Part shown: one piece after another, positions 45,645 to 55,039 of the stretch
How positions within the stretch are numbered: the first letter of the stretch is position 1
Layout: each line of letters begins with the position of its first letter
Source: JAAZPT01 sp964544955
Lineage (GTDB): Bacteria; Bacillota; Clostridia; Christensenellales; Aristaeellaceae
Assembly (NCBI GenBank): GCA_964544955.1
Contig: CAZJEB010000001.1
Location: 186,001-250,000, forward strand
DNA length: 64,000 nt
Direction of reading: 5' to 3'
Notes under the pieces: generated by a model
What the model was told of the DNA's origin: nothing
The model's database searches: none
Seen by the model: the letters and a program-made list of their open reading frames with translations, nothing else
Program-made: the position numbers and the translations under genes

Positions 45645-46614
45645 CGTATAAATGACAAGCTACCATATGGCCATCAACATTGCGTGCTTTTGGATTTTCA
45701 ACCTTACAAATATCCATGCAGCTTTCACAACGAGTATGGAACTTACAACCACTTGGAGGATTTGCTGGTGAAGGAATACTGCCCTCAAGTATTATCCTGT
45801 TCATTTTTAAATTAGGGTCTGGAACAGGTATTGCACTAAACAAGGCTTTTGTATAAGGATGAAGTGGATTTTTAAATATTGATTCTTTATCAGCATACTC
45901 AACCAAAGATCCTAAATACATAACGCCTACAGTATCTGAAATATGCTCAACTACAGATAAATCATGGGAAATAAATAGATATGTTAATCCAAATTTTTCT
46001 TGTAGATCTTTTAATAAATTTATAATTTGAGCTTGAATTGATACGTCTAAAGCAGATACTGGTTCATCACAAACAATAAATTCTGGATTTAATGCTAATG
46101 CTCTAGCTATACAAATTCTTTGCCTTTGTCCACCTGAAAATTCATGAGGATATCTTTCCTTATGATATGGTTGCAAACCACAAGCTTCCATTATTTTATC
46201 TATATATTCATTAAGCTGTTCTTCAGGAACAATATTATGTTCTTGCACAGCTTCACCTATAATTGTTTGAATAGGTAAACGAGGTGAAAGGCTTGAATAT
46301 GGATCTTGAAATATTATTTGCATTTTAGGCCTAAAAGAACGCATTTCATTCTTATTAAGCTTATTTATATCAACGCCATTTATGTATATTTCGCCTTCAG
46401 TTAGTTTTGTTAAATTTAAAATTGTTTTACCAGTAGTTGTTTTACCACAACCTGATTCCCCAACAAGACCCATTGTTGTGCCTCTTTTTATTTCAAAAGA
46501 AACATCATCAACTGCTTTAACTTGGCCAGTAATTCTATTAAATAGGCCTGTTATAATAGGAAAATATTTTTTTAAATTTTTAACAACCAGGAGGTTATCA
46601 TTCTTATTTTCCAT
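45634..46614 (-). CDS. oppF: Oligopeptide ABC transporter ATPase OppF
   Basis: This is the second ATP-binding subunit of an oligopeptide/dipeptide importer. It has about 326 residues from ATG 46614, chosen because AGGAGG lies seven bases upstream; the longer in-frame start lies within oppD. Walker A is GESGCGKTTTGKTIL, the signature is FSGGQRQRI and Walker B is FIVCDEPVSALD. The C-terminal oligo_HPY zinc/iron-type cysteine cluster is present as GCKFHTRCESCMDIC, which in related proteins binds an Fe-S cluster. Confidence 0.94.
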   Translation of the reverse strand: MENKNDNLLVVKNLKKYFPIITGLFNRITGQVKAVDDVSFEIKRGTTMGLVGESGCGKTTTGKTILNLTKLTEGEIYINGVDINKLNKNEMRSFRPKMQIIFQDPYSSLSPRLPIQTIIGEAVQEHNIVPEEQLNEYIDKIMEACGLQPYHKERYPHEFSGGQRQRICIARALALNPEFIVCDEPVSALDVSIQAQIINLLKDLQEKFGLTYLFISHDLSVVEHISDTVGVMYLGSLVEYADKESIFKNPLHPYTKALFSAIPVPDPNLKMNRIILEGSIPSPANPPSGCKFHTRCESCMDICKVENPKARNVDGHMVACHLYDEK

Positions 46615-47764
46615 TATTTCCCTCCTCATATAAATAACAACTTGCAAAGTGTGTATCACTTATTTTTCTTAAACTAGGATACTTTCCATCGCATTCTGGA
46701 ACCCTTTTATCACACCTATCCCTAAAATAGCAATAATTAGGCATATTTACTGGGTTTGGTACGTTGCCTGGAATACTAAACAATCTATCAACTTTTACGT
46801 TTACAACCGGTTTTGATGCCATTAAACCTATAGTATATGGGTGTGATGGATGGTAGAATATTTCTTCTGCTGTTCCTTGTTCTACAATCCTACCTGCGTA
46901 CATTACTACAACATAATCAGCCATTTCAGCAATTACACCAAGGTCATGTGTAATTAACATAATGCTACTATTAATTTTATCCTTTAAATTTCTTAATAGA
47001 TCTAAAATTTGTGCTTGAATTGTTACGTCTAGTGCTGTTGTAGGTTCGTCAGCAATAATAAGCTTGGGGTTGCATGATAATGCCATGGCTATCATAACCC
47101 TTTGCCTCATGCCACCAGATAATTCGTGAGGATACATATTATAAACACCTTCAGCGTTAGCTATACCAACCATATCAAGCATTTCAATTGTACGCTCTTT
47201 AACTGCTGCTTCATCCATTTCTTTATTATGTAGTTCAATAACTTCAGAAATTTGCAAGCCTATTCTAAAAACTGGGTTAAGACTAGTCATTGGTTCTTGG
47301 AAAATCATAGAGACTTCTTTTCCTCTAATTTTTTCCATTATATATGTTGGAGCTTTTGCTACATCAATAACTTCATCACCTAGATTAAGCCTAATTGCTC
47401 CGTCAACAACTTGCCCTGATGGCCTTTGCAATAGTTGCATTAATGATAAACTAGTTACAGATTTACCACAACCAGACTCACCTACTACGCCAACAGTTTT
47501 GCCCTTAGGCACACTAAAAGTAACACCATCAACAGCTTTTACAACACCAACATCGCTGAAAAAATATGTATGTAGATTATCAAATTCCACTATATTTTCA
47601 TTGTTTTTCATAACGGAGAGGTATTCTGCTGCCGGTACATCTTTCCTATTACGTTTTTTTTCGAATTCTTTTGTAGCTTTTCTATTTTCTCTAGTTATCC
47701 TTCTTGATTCTTTAGCGGATAAATAATTTTTCTTTTCTTTTTTATTACCAAACAACTTTATCAC
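46604..47764 (-). CDS. oppD: Oligopeptide ABC transporter ATPase OppD with charged N-terminal extension
   Basis: First ATP-binding subunit, 386 residues. Walker A is GESGCGKSVTSLSL, the signature is LSGGMRQRV, Walker B is LIIADEPTTALD, and the C-terminal cluster has CYFRDRCDKRVPEC. The first roughly 55 residues are an unusual highly charged extension (KKEKKNYLSAKESRRITREN) not needed for the ATPase fold; it may contact the membrane or a partner. The gene begins right after oppC and overlaps oppF. Confidence 0.93.
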   Translation of the reverse strand: MIKLFGNKKEKKNYLSAKESRRITRENRKATKEFEKKRNRKDVPAAEYLSVMKNNENIVEFDNLHTYFFSDVGVVKAVDGVTFSVPKGKTVGVVGESGCGKSVTSLSLMQLLQRPSGQVVDGAIRLNLGDEVIDVAKAPTYIMEKIRGKEVSMIFQEPMTSLNPVFRIGLQISEVIELHNKEMDEAAVKERTIEMLDMVGIANAEGVYNMYPHELSGGMRQRVMIAMALSCNPKLIIADEPTTALDVTIQAQILDLLRNLKDKINSSIMLITHDLGVIAEMADYVVVMYAGRIVEQGTAEEIFYHPSHPYTIGLMASKPVVNVKVDRLFSIPGNVPNPVNMPNYCYFRDRCDKRVPECDGKYPSLRKISDTHFASCYLYEEGNNGK

Positions 47765-49582
47765 CTACCTCTTCATCTTCGGGTCAAATGCATCACGTAA
47801 TCCGTCACCAACAAAGTTAAAACCTAAAACTGTAAATACAATTAAGAAACCTGTAGGTAACCATACCCACCAACAGCTTTGCATAACATGAAGGTTATTA
47901 GCAGCATTAATTATACTACCCCAAGATGCAATTGGGGGTTTAACACCTAATCCCAAGAATGATAATGTTGCTTCCGTTATTATTATACTACCAAGACTCA
48001 TAGTTGCTTGAACTATTAATAAGGGCATAACATTAGGAACTAAGTGTCGGAATATTCTCTTATTAATACTTAAACCAGTTGCTTCTGTTGCAACCATAAA
48101 ATCTTGTTCCCTTAATGATAGAATTTGACCTCTTACTATTCTTGCAATGCCAGTCCATCCCATCAAGCCCAATACAAGCATTAGTAAGAATATCCTTGTA
48201 GTAGAATCAATTTCCTTTGTATCCATAACAGATCCAAATATAATAAGCATTGGCCATGTTGGAATACTATTAAATAAGTCAACAAACCTCATTAATAGGT
48301 TATCAACCCATCCACCAAAATAACCAGAAATTCCACCAAAAACAACACCAATTAGAATTTCTAAGAACACTACTACAAAGCCAACCATAAGTGAAATACG
48401 TCCACCATACATAAGCCTTGTAAACATATCCATACCTTTTTCATCAGTGCCTAGAAGGTTAACATCGCTTGGTGCTCCGTATATATTTTGTAATAACCTT
48501 GGTTTTACACTTGTAATTGCATAGTTAGCATTACTTAATGATATTTTATATTCTGTTTCTACTTGGTTTCCTTCTTGATCTAAACCAGTAAACATAAATC
48601 TATCATTATTTGCAGCAATATTATGTTTAACTTCATTAACGAAATCTATAGATAAAAACTCATTTTTATTTGCAGGCATTACAATAACATCAGAAATAGT
48701 TGAAATAGGATTTTTTTGATTACTAGTTACATCATATACAGATATAATATCATCTTCATCTACTTCAATAGTATAGTTTTTATTATCATAACTAAAGTTA
48801 GCTGAATTTGCAGCTACAGATTTTTCAACATTATACCTAAAACCGAAAGAATCAACAAAAGGTGTTAAGTCTTCAGTGTATGCATTATAGATATATCTGC
48901 TCATTAATGCATAGTCTTGGGATTTACCAATGCTTAATTCAATTCTGTCTTCAATAATTGAATAATTCTCATTATTGAAAACAAAGGTGTTTTCTTTATT
49001 GTTATGAGCAGTTTCAAAAGCCAATTTAAAATTATCAGTAAATAGTGGGTTTCCAATCGGGTACATCAAATTTCCACCTTTTGCTAGCATTGTAGCAAGT
49101 ATTTCTGATTTTTGAATTTTATACGATTGGTCACTAATTTTTTCGATAAGATAAGCGTTTTTTCCAACAACAAAATCTACATCGTTTTTATTAACTGCTA
49201 AATTAAAATTTGCAAGTATATTATTTTGTAATTTGGAACCATCAACAGTTGTTGCACGAAGCTCCTTATTCAAAACAGCACTAGCATAATTTGTATCAAC
49301 GTAGTCTACTTTTGTAAATATTTGTGTTTGTGTATAAGGGGAAAAAATAGGGCCTACAAACGCGAATAGAAACATTACAATTAATATAATTATACCAGTT
49401 ATAGCTAGTTTGTTTCTCATAAATCTTTTAAAAACAAGCATTCCAGGGGATAATATTTTTACCCTTTTTTCACTATCAAGTGCATCTTCTCTATTTTCGT
49501 TATGCCCTTCTATAGCTTTATTAACTTTTTCCATTGCAGATATATTATTAGGATTATAATTTTTATCTTTATTCATTTTCAT
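47765..49582 (-). CDS. oppC: Oligopeptide ABC transporter permease OppC with a large extracellular insertion
   Basis: The permease is 605 residues, almost twice the usual OppC length of about 300. A cytoplasmic N-terminus of about 50 residues leads into TM1 (about 59-80). The conserved LGTDEKGMDMFTRL that normally follows TM1 closely is at 377 here. The permease core then runs normally with TM helices and the EAA loop (ATEATGLSINKRIFRHLVPNV). The inserted part, about 84-375, lies outside the cell and is beta-rich, with repeats of the pattern F-x-F/Y-x-N-x-x-Y-x-I. There is no frameshift; the reading frame is continuous. Confidence 0.92.
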   Translation of the reverse strand: MKMNKDKNYNPNNISAMEKVNKAIEGHNENREDALDSEKRVKILSPGMLVFKRFMRNKLAITGIIILIVMFLFAFVGPIFSPYTQTQIFTKVDYVDTNYASAVLNKELRATTVDGSKLQNNILANFNLAVNKNDVDFVVGKNAYLIEKISDQSYKIQKSEILATMLAKGGNLMYPIGNPLFTDNFKLAFETAHNNKENTFVFNNENYSIIEDRIELSIGKSQDYALMSRYIYNAYTEDLTPFVDSFGFRYNVEKSVAANSANFSYDNKNYTIEVDEDDIISVYDVTSNQKNPISTISDVIVMPANKNEFLSIDFVNEVKHNIAANNDRFMFTGLDQEGNQVETEYKISLSNANYAITSVKPRLLQNIYGAPSDVNLLGTDEKGMDMFTRLMYGGRISLMVGFVVVFLEILIGVVFGGISGYFGGWVDNLLMRFVDLFNSIPTWPMLIIFGSVMDTKEIDSTTRIFLLMLVLGLMGWTGIARIVRGQILSLREQDFMVATEATGLSINKRIFRHLVPNVMPLLIVQATMSLGSIIITEATLSFLGLGVKPPIASWGSIINAANNLHVMQSCWWVWLPTGFLIVFTVLGFNFVGDGLRDAFDPKMKR

Positions 49583-49587
49583 CCCTC

Positions 49588-50574
49588 CTAATTTATACGT
49601 ACTCTTGGATCAACAATTGCATACATAATATCTGCTACTAACAAGCTGATTTGTGTTAATACTATTGAAAATACAGAATAAAACATTGTAAACGGTATAT
49701 CACCTTTAGTCATTGCACCATAAGAAATATAACCAATACCTGGTATTTGGAACATCGTTTCAGTTATCATTGAACCAGCAAACATGCTAGGTAATAAATA
49801 ACTCATATATGTTACTAAAGGTATAAAGGTGTTTCTATAGGCATGCTTATTTATAACAGTTTTTTCAGGCAAACCTTTAGCTCTAGCTGTTCTTATATAA
49901 TCTGCATTAAGAACTTCAAGCATGTTAGTTCTAGTAAACCTCATTAAACCACCAATGCTAAGCATGGTTAAAGTTACAACTGGCATTACCATGTGGTTGC
50001 ACATATCTAAAAACTGTTGGAATGGGGTCATCTGTGAATGCATTCTGCCTACAATACCATATAAATCAAACCAGTTTAATTTTATTGCAAAAATATACTT
50101 TAATAACGTTGCTAAAAAGAACGAAGGCAAAGAAATACCCATTAGCGCAAATACTGTTACAAAATAGTCTGTTCTACTATATTGTTTTTTAGCAGCTAAT
50201 ATGCCTAATGGTATAGCAATTATAAATTGTAGGAAAAAAGTAACTATGTTTAAAACAACTGAGTACCAAATAATCTCAGAAAACTTTTCTGTTACAGGTT
50301 TATTATAAATCCAAGAGTCGCCAAAATCCCCTTTAACAGCACCTCCTAACCAACTTGCAAATCCCGTAAAAATATCGGTATTCATTTTATATTTATCATT
50401 TAATTCTTTTAAAATTTCCCTATAACTTTTACTTCCAGGTTGTGTTGAATTTTGCCTTGCAACTGACTCAACATAGGATGTTGGCAAACTTCTTATAACA
50501 GTGTAAACCGTTAGTGATCCCAACAAAACTATTACAATAGCAAGGGCTAAGCGCCTTATAATAAATTTAGACAT
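49588..50574 (-). CDS. oppB: Oligopeptide ABC transporter permease OppB
   Basis: OppB is the first permease, 328 residues with six membrane helices. The N-terminal helix MSKFIIRRLALAIVIVLLGS, the loop LNDKYKMNTDIFTGFASWLGG, the EAA loop DYIRTARAKGLPEKTVINKHAYRN and the C-terminal VDPRVRIN are all family features. GGAG lies seven bases before the ATG and a good promoter precedes it, so oppB starts the BCDF transcript. Confidence 0.94.
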   Translation of the reverse strand: MSKFIIRRLALAIVIVLLGSLTVYTVIRSLPTSYVESVARQNSTQPGSKSYREILKELNDKYKMNTDIFTGFASWLGGAVKGDFGDSWIYNKPVTEKFSEIIWYSVVLNIVTFFLQFIIAIPLGILAAKKQYSRTDYFVTVFALMGISLPSFFLATLLKYIFAIKLNWFDLYGIVGRMHSQMTPFQQFLDMCNHMVMPVVTLTMLSIGGLMRFTRTNMLEVLNADYIRTARAKGLPEKTVINKHAYRNTFIPLVTYMSYLLPSMFAGSMITETMFQIPGIGYISYGAMTKGDIPFTMFYSVFSIVLTQISLLVADIMYAIVDPRVRIN

Positions 50575-50623
50575 TAGGGCTCCTCTTTCTTAGATATTAT
50601 TCACCATTTTGGTGCTAACGAAT

Positions 50624-50652
50624 ATTATAACATAAACATTTTATACTATCAA
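50624..50652 (-). promoter_or_regulatory. Promoter of oppBCDF
   Basis: On the minus strand, TTGATA (50647-50652), a 17-base spacer and TATAAT (50624-50629) lie about 50 bases before oppB. A short inverted repeat, CACCA/TGGTG at 50602-50614, lies between promoter and ribosome-binding site and may be a small leader hairpin or operator. Confidence 0.7.
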
Positions 50653-50713
50653 TATTTTAAATTCTCAATATATGCTAAATTTGATATTAATATATCAATC
50701 AATTAAACTTATG

Positions 50714-52333
50714 CTAACCAATATGTTTTTCAAAGTAATCATTTAGTTGATTAATATTTTTAAAAGTTAATATTTTATCAGAACTAAATTTATATAAATT
50801 ATCATCATGTTCTAACATAATACATTGCATGCCCAGTTTTTCTGGAGCGATAAAATCTTTAGATAAATTATCGCCAATATAAACCATATTTTCAAAAGGA
50901 ACATTTGATCTTAGTTGCATAATTCTAAAGGCAATATCGCAAGGTTTTCTAAATTGTTCTCCGCCAAGTTCATCAGTTATAATTATAGAATCAATATATT
51001 TATTCAAGTTTAAGGCATTGATTTTATTTCTTTGGCCTTCTACCCTACCATCAGTTATAACTCCAATATAAACATCTTTTAATTTTAATTTTTTTAAAAT
51101 TTGAATTATACCATTTCTAAATTCAATATTAGGGAAATTATTTCTATAAGCACTTAAACATTCTTCTTTTTTATTTAATAAGTTTTCATTTTTTAATACA
51201 GTATCAATTGCTGGTAATTTTTTAATGAAAGCTTCATAAAGCTTTGCCTCAGCATTTTTTACTTCTGGTATCACATTTGCAACAGCTTTAAATCCGGATA
51301 TTACATAGTCTTTTTCTGAATAAAGTGTATCATCAAGGTCAAATATAATTGCCTTTAAATTTATATTATCATTTTCTAAATTTTTATTAACGCAAATACT
51401 TTGATCAAACCTGCTATATATTAAATTATTTTGAGCAGCATTGCTATAATATTTTTCTTTCACACCATTTAAAATATTAATTAAAGCCATTGGAGAATTT
51501 GCTCCTGCTTTTATACTTAATGGTGCTCCCCCACCATAGCGCGGATTTATTTCTATATAATAATCATTATTAGTTACCTTATCCCTAATCATCTGCACTG
51601 TAATTGCACCACAAGGTTTAAATTTTTCAATTATTTTTTTACAATCATTAATAATTTTCTCGTCTTGAGTAATTTTTGTTTTTAAAACTTCACCCGCTCT
51701 AACAACTAATCTTTCCCTAGGAGTAATAAAAATTGTATTTCCATCATAATCACAAAATATATCTATTGTGTATTCTTTTCCATCGATAAAAGGCTGAATT
51801 ATATATTGGGGAATTTGAGCTGCCTTACTACATAAATCATCATAACTTTCTACTTTAAAAGCATTTACACTAGAGCTTCCATCTATTGGTTTTATAAACG
51901 CTGGATACGAATTTTTATAGTTTTCAACTTTATCAACAGGAGTTGGCGCATTTAACCCGCAATCTAAAAAAAATTGGGATGTATGTCTTTTATCCCTACA
52001 TATTTTTACTTTATCGGGGGAACTAACAAAAACCTTTGTTCCAATTGCTAAAAATTTATCTTTATTTTTAGCAAGCAATAACAAATCATAATCAATAGTT
52101 GGTATTAAAGCATCTATTTTATTATCATTACATATTGTTAATAGTTCATCAATATAATTAGGAGAAGCTGTTTTTGAAACCATAAATGTTTTATCACAAA
52201 AAAACAAGGCTGGTGCTGTGTCGCTTATATCAGCTCCAAATATATCCAACTTAACATTAAGTTGATTTGCAGCGTTTTTAAATTCTTGAATTAATTCCAC
52301 ACGCCTACCAACACTTGTAAATAAAATTTTCAA
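50714..52333 (-). CDS. ATP-grasp enzyme fused to a HAD hydrolase
   Basis: This is one 540-residue chain. The N-terminal part is a CarB-like ATP-grasp ligase: ILFTSVGRRVELI pre-ATP-grasp domain, DALIPTIDYDLLLL, PAFIKPIDGSSSVNAFKV (ATP-binding glycine-rich loop), IIQPFIDGKEYTIDIF, and the metal-binding EINPRYGGGAP near 261-271. The C-terminal part from about 326 is a HAD phosphatase: FDLDDTLYS with Asp332/Asp334, ITDGRVEGQR, KPCDIAF and YIGDNLSKDF. Start is TTG 52333 with GGAGG seven bases upstream; an ATG 21 codons earlier has no such site. The substrate is unknown. It lies between oppA and oppB. Confidence 0.83.
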   Translation of the reverse strand: MKILFTSVGRRVELIQEFKNAANQLNVKLDIFGADISDTAPALFFCDKTFMVSKTASPNYIDELLTICNDNKIDALIPTIDYDLLLLAKNKDKFLAIGTKVFVSSPDKVKICRDKRHTSQFFLDCGLNAPTPVDKVENYKNSYPAFIKPIDGSSSVNAFKVESYDDLCSKAAQIPQYIIQPFIDGKEYTIDIFCDYDGNTIFITPRERLVVRAGEVLKTKITQDEKIINDCKKIIEKFKPCGAITVQMIRDKVTNNDYYIEINPRYGGGAPLSIKAGANSPMALINILNGVKEKYYSNAAQNNLIYSRFDQSICVNKNLENDNINLKAIIFDLDDTLYSEKDYVISGFKAVANVIPEVKNAEAKLYEAFIKKLPAIDTVLKNENLLNKKEECLSAYRNNFPNIEFRNGIIQILKKLKLKDVYIGVITDGRVEGQRNKINALNLNKYIDSIIITDELGGEQFRKPCDIAFRIMQLRSNVPFENMVYIGDNLSKDFIAPEKLGMQCIMLEHDDNLYKFSSDKILTFKNINQLNDYFEKHIG

Positions 52334-52425
52334 AATTAAACCTCCAATAACTTTAATGTACAAATTTAGTATAACATATAACTTTTTCATTAACAATTAA
52401 AGAAAATCCAATCTTTTTTATAATT

Positions 52426-52453
52426 AAAAAGTGGTACACCTTAAGTGTACCAC
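52426..52453 (-). terminator. Terminator after oppA
   Basis: GTGGTACAC and GTGTACCAC pair around a 5-base loop, and the minus strand continues with TTTTT. It lies 27 bases after the oppA stop and can partly or fully separate oppA from the ATP-grasp and oppB genes. Confidence 0.85.
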
Positions 52454-52479
52454 CAAAAATAATTAAATAATTTTTATTA

Positions 52480-54870
52480 TTACTTCATTAGGATTTCGTT
52501 GATTTGAGCCATCCAACCCCAGTATGTTGTCATATCAGGTGTTATTGTATCCATATTTATGCGTTGAACGCTGAATATGGTTGCATTTTTACGTTGGTAA
52601 GCTGGAACTTCAACTGCCCAATCCATAATAATGTCTAAAGCTTGTTTATATGTAGCTTTACGATATGTTTGATCATCACTCTTACGAGCATCTAAAATAG
52701 CTTGGTCTAGTGTTGGATCTTCTATACGATAGTGGTTACTATCAGAGCCGCCCTTGCCAACTATATTGCTAGAGTGGTAAACTTGGTACATATCAGGATC
52801 AATTGTTGAACCCCAAGCTGCACACCATAATTCTTGTGTTCCTGCATCTAGTGCATTCCACAAAATGTTAGCATCTGTTGGGTCATTAATTTTTAATTCA
52901 ATGCCAATTTTTTCTAAAGTTGCTTTAGAATATGTTAAAACTGCAAAGGATGGGTGATCACCAATACCGTCACCAGGGATGATTATTTCATAGCTTAGTT
53001 TTGCACCTTCTGGAGCAGCTGTAAATTTACCTGTTGCTTCATCAAATGTATAACCAGCAGCCTTAAACCAAGAAATAGCACCTTGTAAAGCGGCTTCTTC
53101 ATTTTGTTCAAATGTGTTTTCTGCTAAGAACAAATCGTTACCATCAGCATCCTTGGAGAATGCTACTTCATAGCCTTCATCTGTAGGTTGCGGAGCAGCC
53201 CATGATGTATTTGAAATTGGATATTCAATTACACGAGCAGCTTCGCCATAGTAACTATCAAAAGTAATCTTTCTGTAATAAGCGATTACTGTAGCTAAAC
53301 CTTTACGAAGAGCTTTAGATTCTTCTGATGCTTTATTTTCGCCAACTTTAACTGTGTCAGCATTAATACCAAAGTAACCATAGCCAAGGTTATCAACAAG
53401 ACCTAGAGAAATTACATCACCATTGATTTCGCCATTGCTATTATAGTTAGCAACCATTTCAAAGTTAGCCTTGCTACCAGTTAATTCACCAGTATCAACT
53501 GTGCCAGTTTGTACGCCAGCAGCAACTTCAGATGCTTGTGTTTCTTTTAGTTGCAAGAATTTTGTTTTAGGTTCGCCCTTATAGTAATTTTCGTTAGCTT
53601 CATAATAAACTATACGGTTTTCATACTTGATGAATTTGTAAGGACCAGCACCAAGAGGTTGTTTGGAATTTGACTCTTGAGCACTTAAATCACCGAAAGG
53701 ATGACCAAATTTGTTATTTTCATAGTCGTATTGTGCTGCATCACCATAGTAGTGTAATGGTGTAACGTAAGCACCTAATATACTATAGACAGCTGGTGCA
53801 GAATAACCTGTTGTTTTAATTTCTACTGTTAAATCATCTAGTTTTTTGATACCAGAAATATTTGGAACGCCTTTGCCAGCCATTGTTTCGTCTTTAGGAC
53901 CCCATTCAGCTATATATGCATCTTTAACAGCTTTTACAGCGTCGGTTTTATCTGTATTTTCTGTTGTCCAGAAATTACCAATATTGCCTTCGTATGCTGC
54001 AAATGTTTCATCATAGTAGTCTTCCAATACTGGATAGTTACCATTTTTAAGGTCAAATTCTTTGCCAGATTTTGTTGTAAATTTGCCTGTTTCAGCATCA
54101 TATGCACCAAATCCCCAAAGAGCCATACCTAAAGCAACTTTTTCCTTATCGCCAACTTTATCAGCTTCAACTCCGATTCTTTCAGGAGCATATGATAAGT
54201 AGTTGGTGTTAACATAATCAACTATCTTTTGAACTGAATTCATCCATGTGGATTTTTCAAGTGCCCAGAAAGCATCAAATTGTTCTTGTGTAAAGTTTGA
54301 ATCAGCTTTTACTTCTGCATCACGGCCAAGTGTAAAAAATTCATCAACTAAAGCTGCATATTTTTCGTATACTTCAGAAGAAGTTTGTGTTTGATAATCT
54401 TGCAAGCCAATAATTGGATAAGAATTTATTGTTGTTGAACCAACATAATCAGGGTCAAGATATACATAATATGTAAATATAATATCATCAGCTGTTAAAT
54501 CATCGCCATCACTAAATTTAAGACCTTCTTTTAATTTAGCTGTATATGTTGTAATATCAGCTGCTTCATCATATTCAACGCTAGTATTAGCTATACCAGT
54601 ATAAAGGTAATCAGTACCATTATAGTTAACGGTTTCGCCTTCAATAGCGTTGTGGATAATACCACCCATACGATCTGTTGTAAGTATTGATACTTGTGTT
54701 AAATCTGTAGCATCCTTATCATATGCAGTATCAGCATAATAAGGTGAGAACTTTTCACTGAAAGGTGAATAAGCTGCTACTAATGGTATTTGTTGTTCTT
54801 CAGCAAAAGCAAATGAAGCCATGCCTAATACCATTGATAGTGTTAAAACAATTGCCAAAAGTTTTTTCAT
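52480..54870 (-). CDS. oppA: Oligopeptide ABC transporter substrate-binding protein OppA-like, enlarged
   Basis: This 796-residue family 5 solute-binding protein has the usual framework (LKEGLKFSDGDDLTADDIIFTYY, GAGPYKFIKYE, YHSSNIVGKGGSDSNHYR near the end). It is some 200 residues longer than typical, mostly from an acidic helical insertion at about 150-320. The signal peptide, residues 1-23 (LSMVLGMASFAFA), ends in an AFA-type signal peptidase I site. There is no lipobox cysteine, so it is not a lipoprotein, unlike most Gram-positive binding proteins. It begins with AGGAGG and its own promoter, and ends at a strong terminator, consistent with higher expression than oppBCDF. Confidence 0.9.
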   Translation of the reverse strand: MKKLLAIVLTLSMVLGMASFAFAEEQQIPLVAAYSPFSEKFSPYYADTAYDKDATDLTQVSILTTDRMGGIIHNAIEGETVNYNGTDYLYTGIANTSVEYDEAADITTYTAKLKEGLKFSDGDDLTADDIIFTYYVYLDPDYVGSTTINSYPIIGLQDYQTQTSSEVYEKYAALVDEFFTLGRDAEVKADSNFTQEQFDAFWALEKSTWMNSVQKIVDYVNTNYLSYAPERIGVEADKVGDKEKVALGMALWGFGAYDAETGKFTTKSGKEFDLKNGNYPVLEDYYDETFAAYEGNIGNFWTTENTDKTDAVKAVKDAYIAEWGPKDETMAGKGVPNISGIKKLDDLTVEIKTTGYSAPAVYSILGAYVTPLHYYGDAAQYDYENNKFGHPFGDLSAQESNSKQPLGAGPYKFIKYENRIVYYEANENYYKGEPKTKFLQLKETQASEVAAGVQTGTVDTGELTGSKANFEMVANYNSNGEINGDVISLGLVDNLGYGYFGINADTVKVGENKASEESKALRKGLATVIAYYRKITFDSYYGEAARVIEYPISNTSWAAPQPTDEGYEVAFSKDADGNDLFLAENTFEQNEEAALQGAISWFKAAGYTFDEATGKFTAAPEGAKLSYEIIIPGDGIGDHPSFAVLTYSKATLEKIGIELKINDPTDANILWNALDAGTQELWCAAWGSTIDPDMYQVYHSSNIVGKGGSDSNHYRIEDPTLDQAILDARKSDDQTYRKATYKQALDIIMDWAVEVPAYQRKNATIFSVQRINMDTITPDMTTYWGWMAQINEILMK

Positions 54871-54914
54871 TAATAGAACCTCCTAATTAAATTCGTTATA
54901 ATAACGTTTGCATA

Positions 54915-54948
54915 ATTATAACATAAAGTTTATTCATTTTAAAGTCAA
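54915..54948 (-). promoter_or_regulatory. Likely promoter of oppA
   Basis: On the minus strand, TTGACT (54943-54948), 17 bases, and TATGTT (54920-54925) precede oppA by about 50 bases; a TATAAT directly downstream (54915-54920) is an alternative -10. Inverted GTTATAAT/ATTATAAC arms are found just after it. Confidence 0.5.
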
Positions 54949-55002
54949 AATTAATTATGTACAATACAAAATCAATTTTGATTAATTTTTATTTAAAAAC
55001 AC

Positions 55003-55031
55003 TTGTAATTTTTTAATTAATAATGTACACT
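55003..55031 (+). promoter_or_regulatory. Promoter of the structured-RNA/zinc-ribbon unit
   Basis: TTGTAA (55003-55008), a 17-base spacer and TACACT (55026-55031) sit in very AT-rich DNA. A transcript from here would begin near 55038, just where the GC content rises sharply. Confidence 0.65.
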
Positions 55032-55039
55032 GTTAAAGA

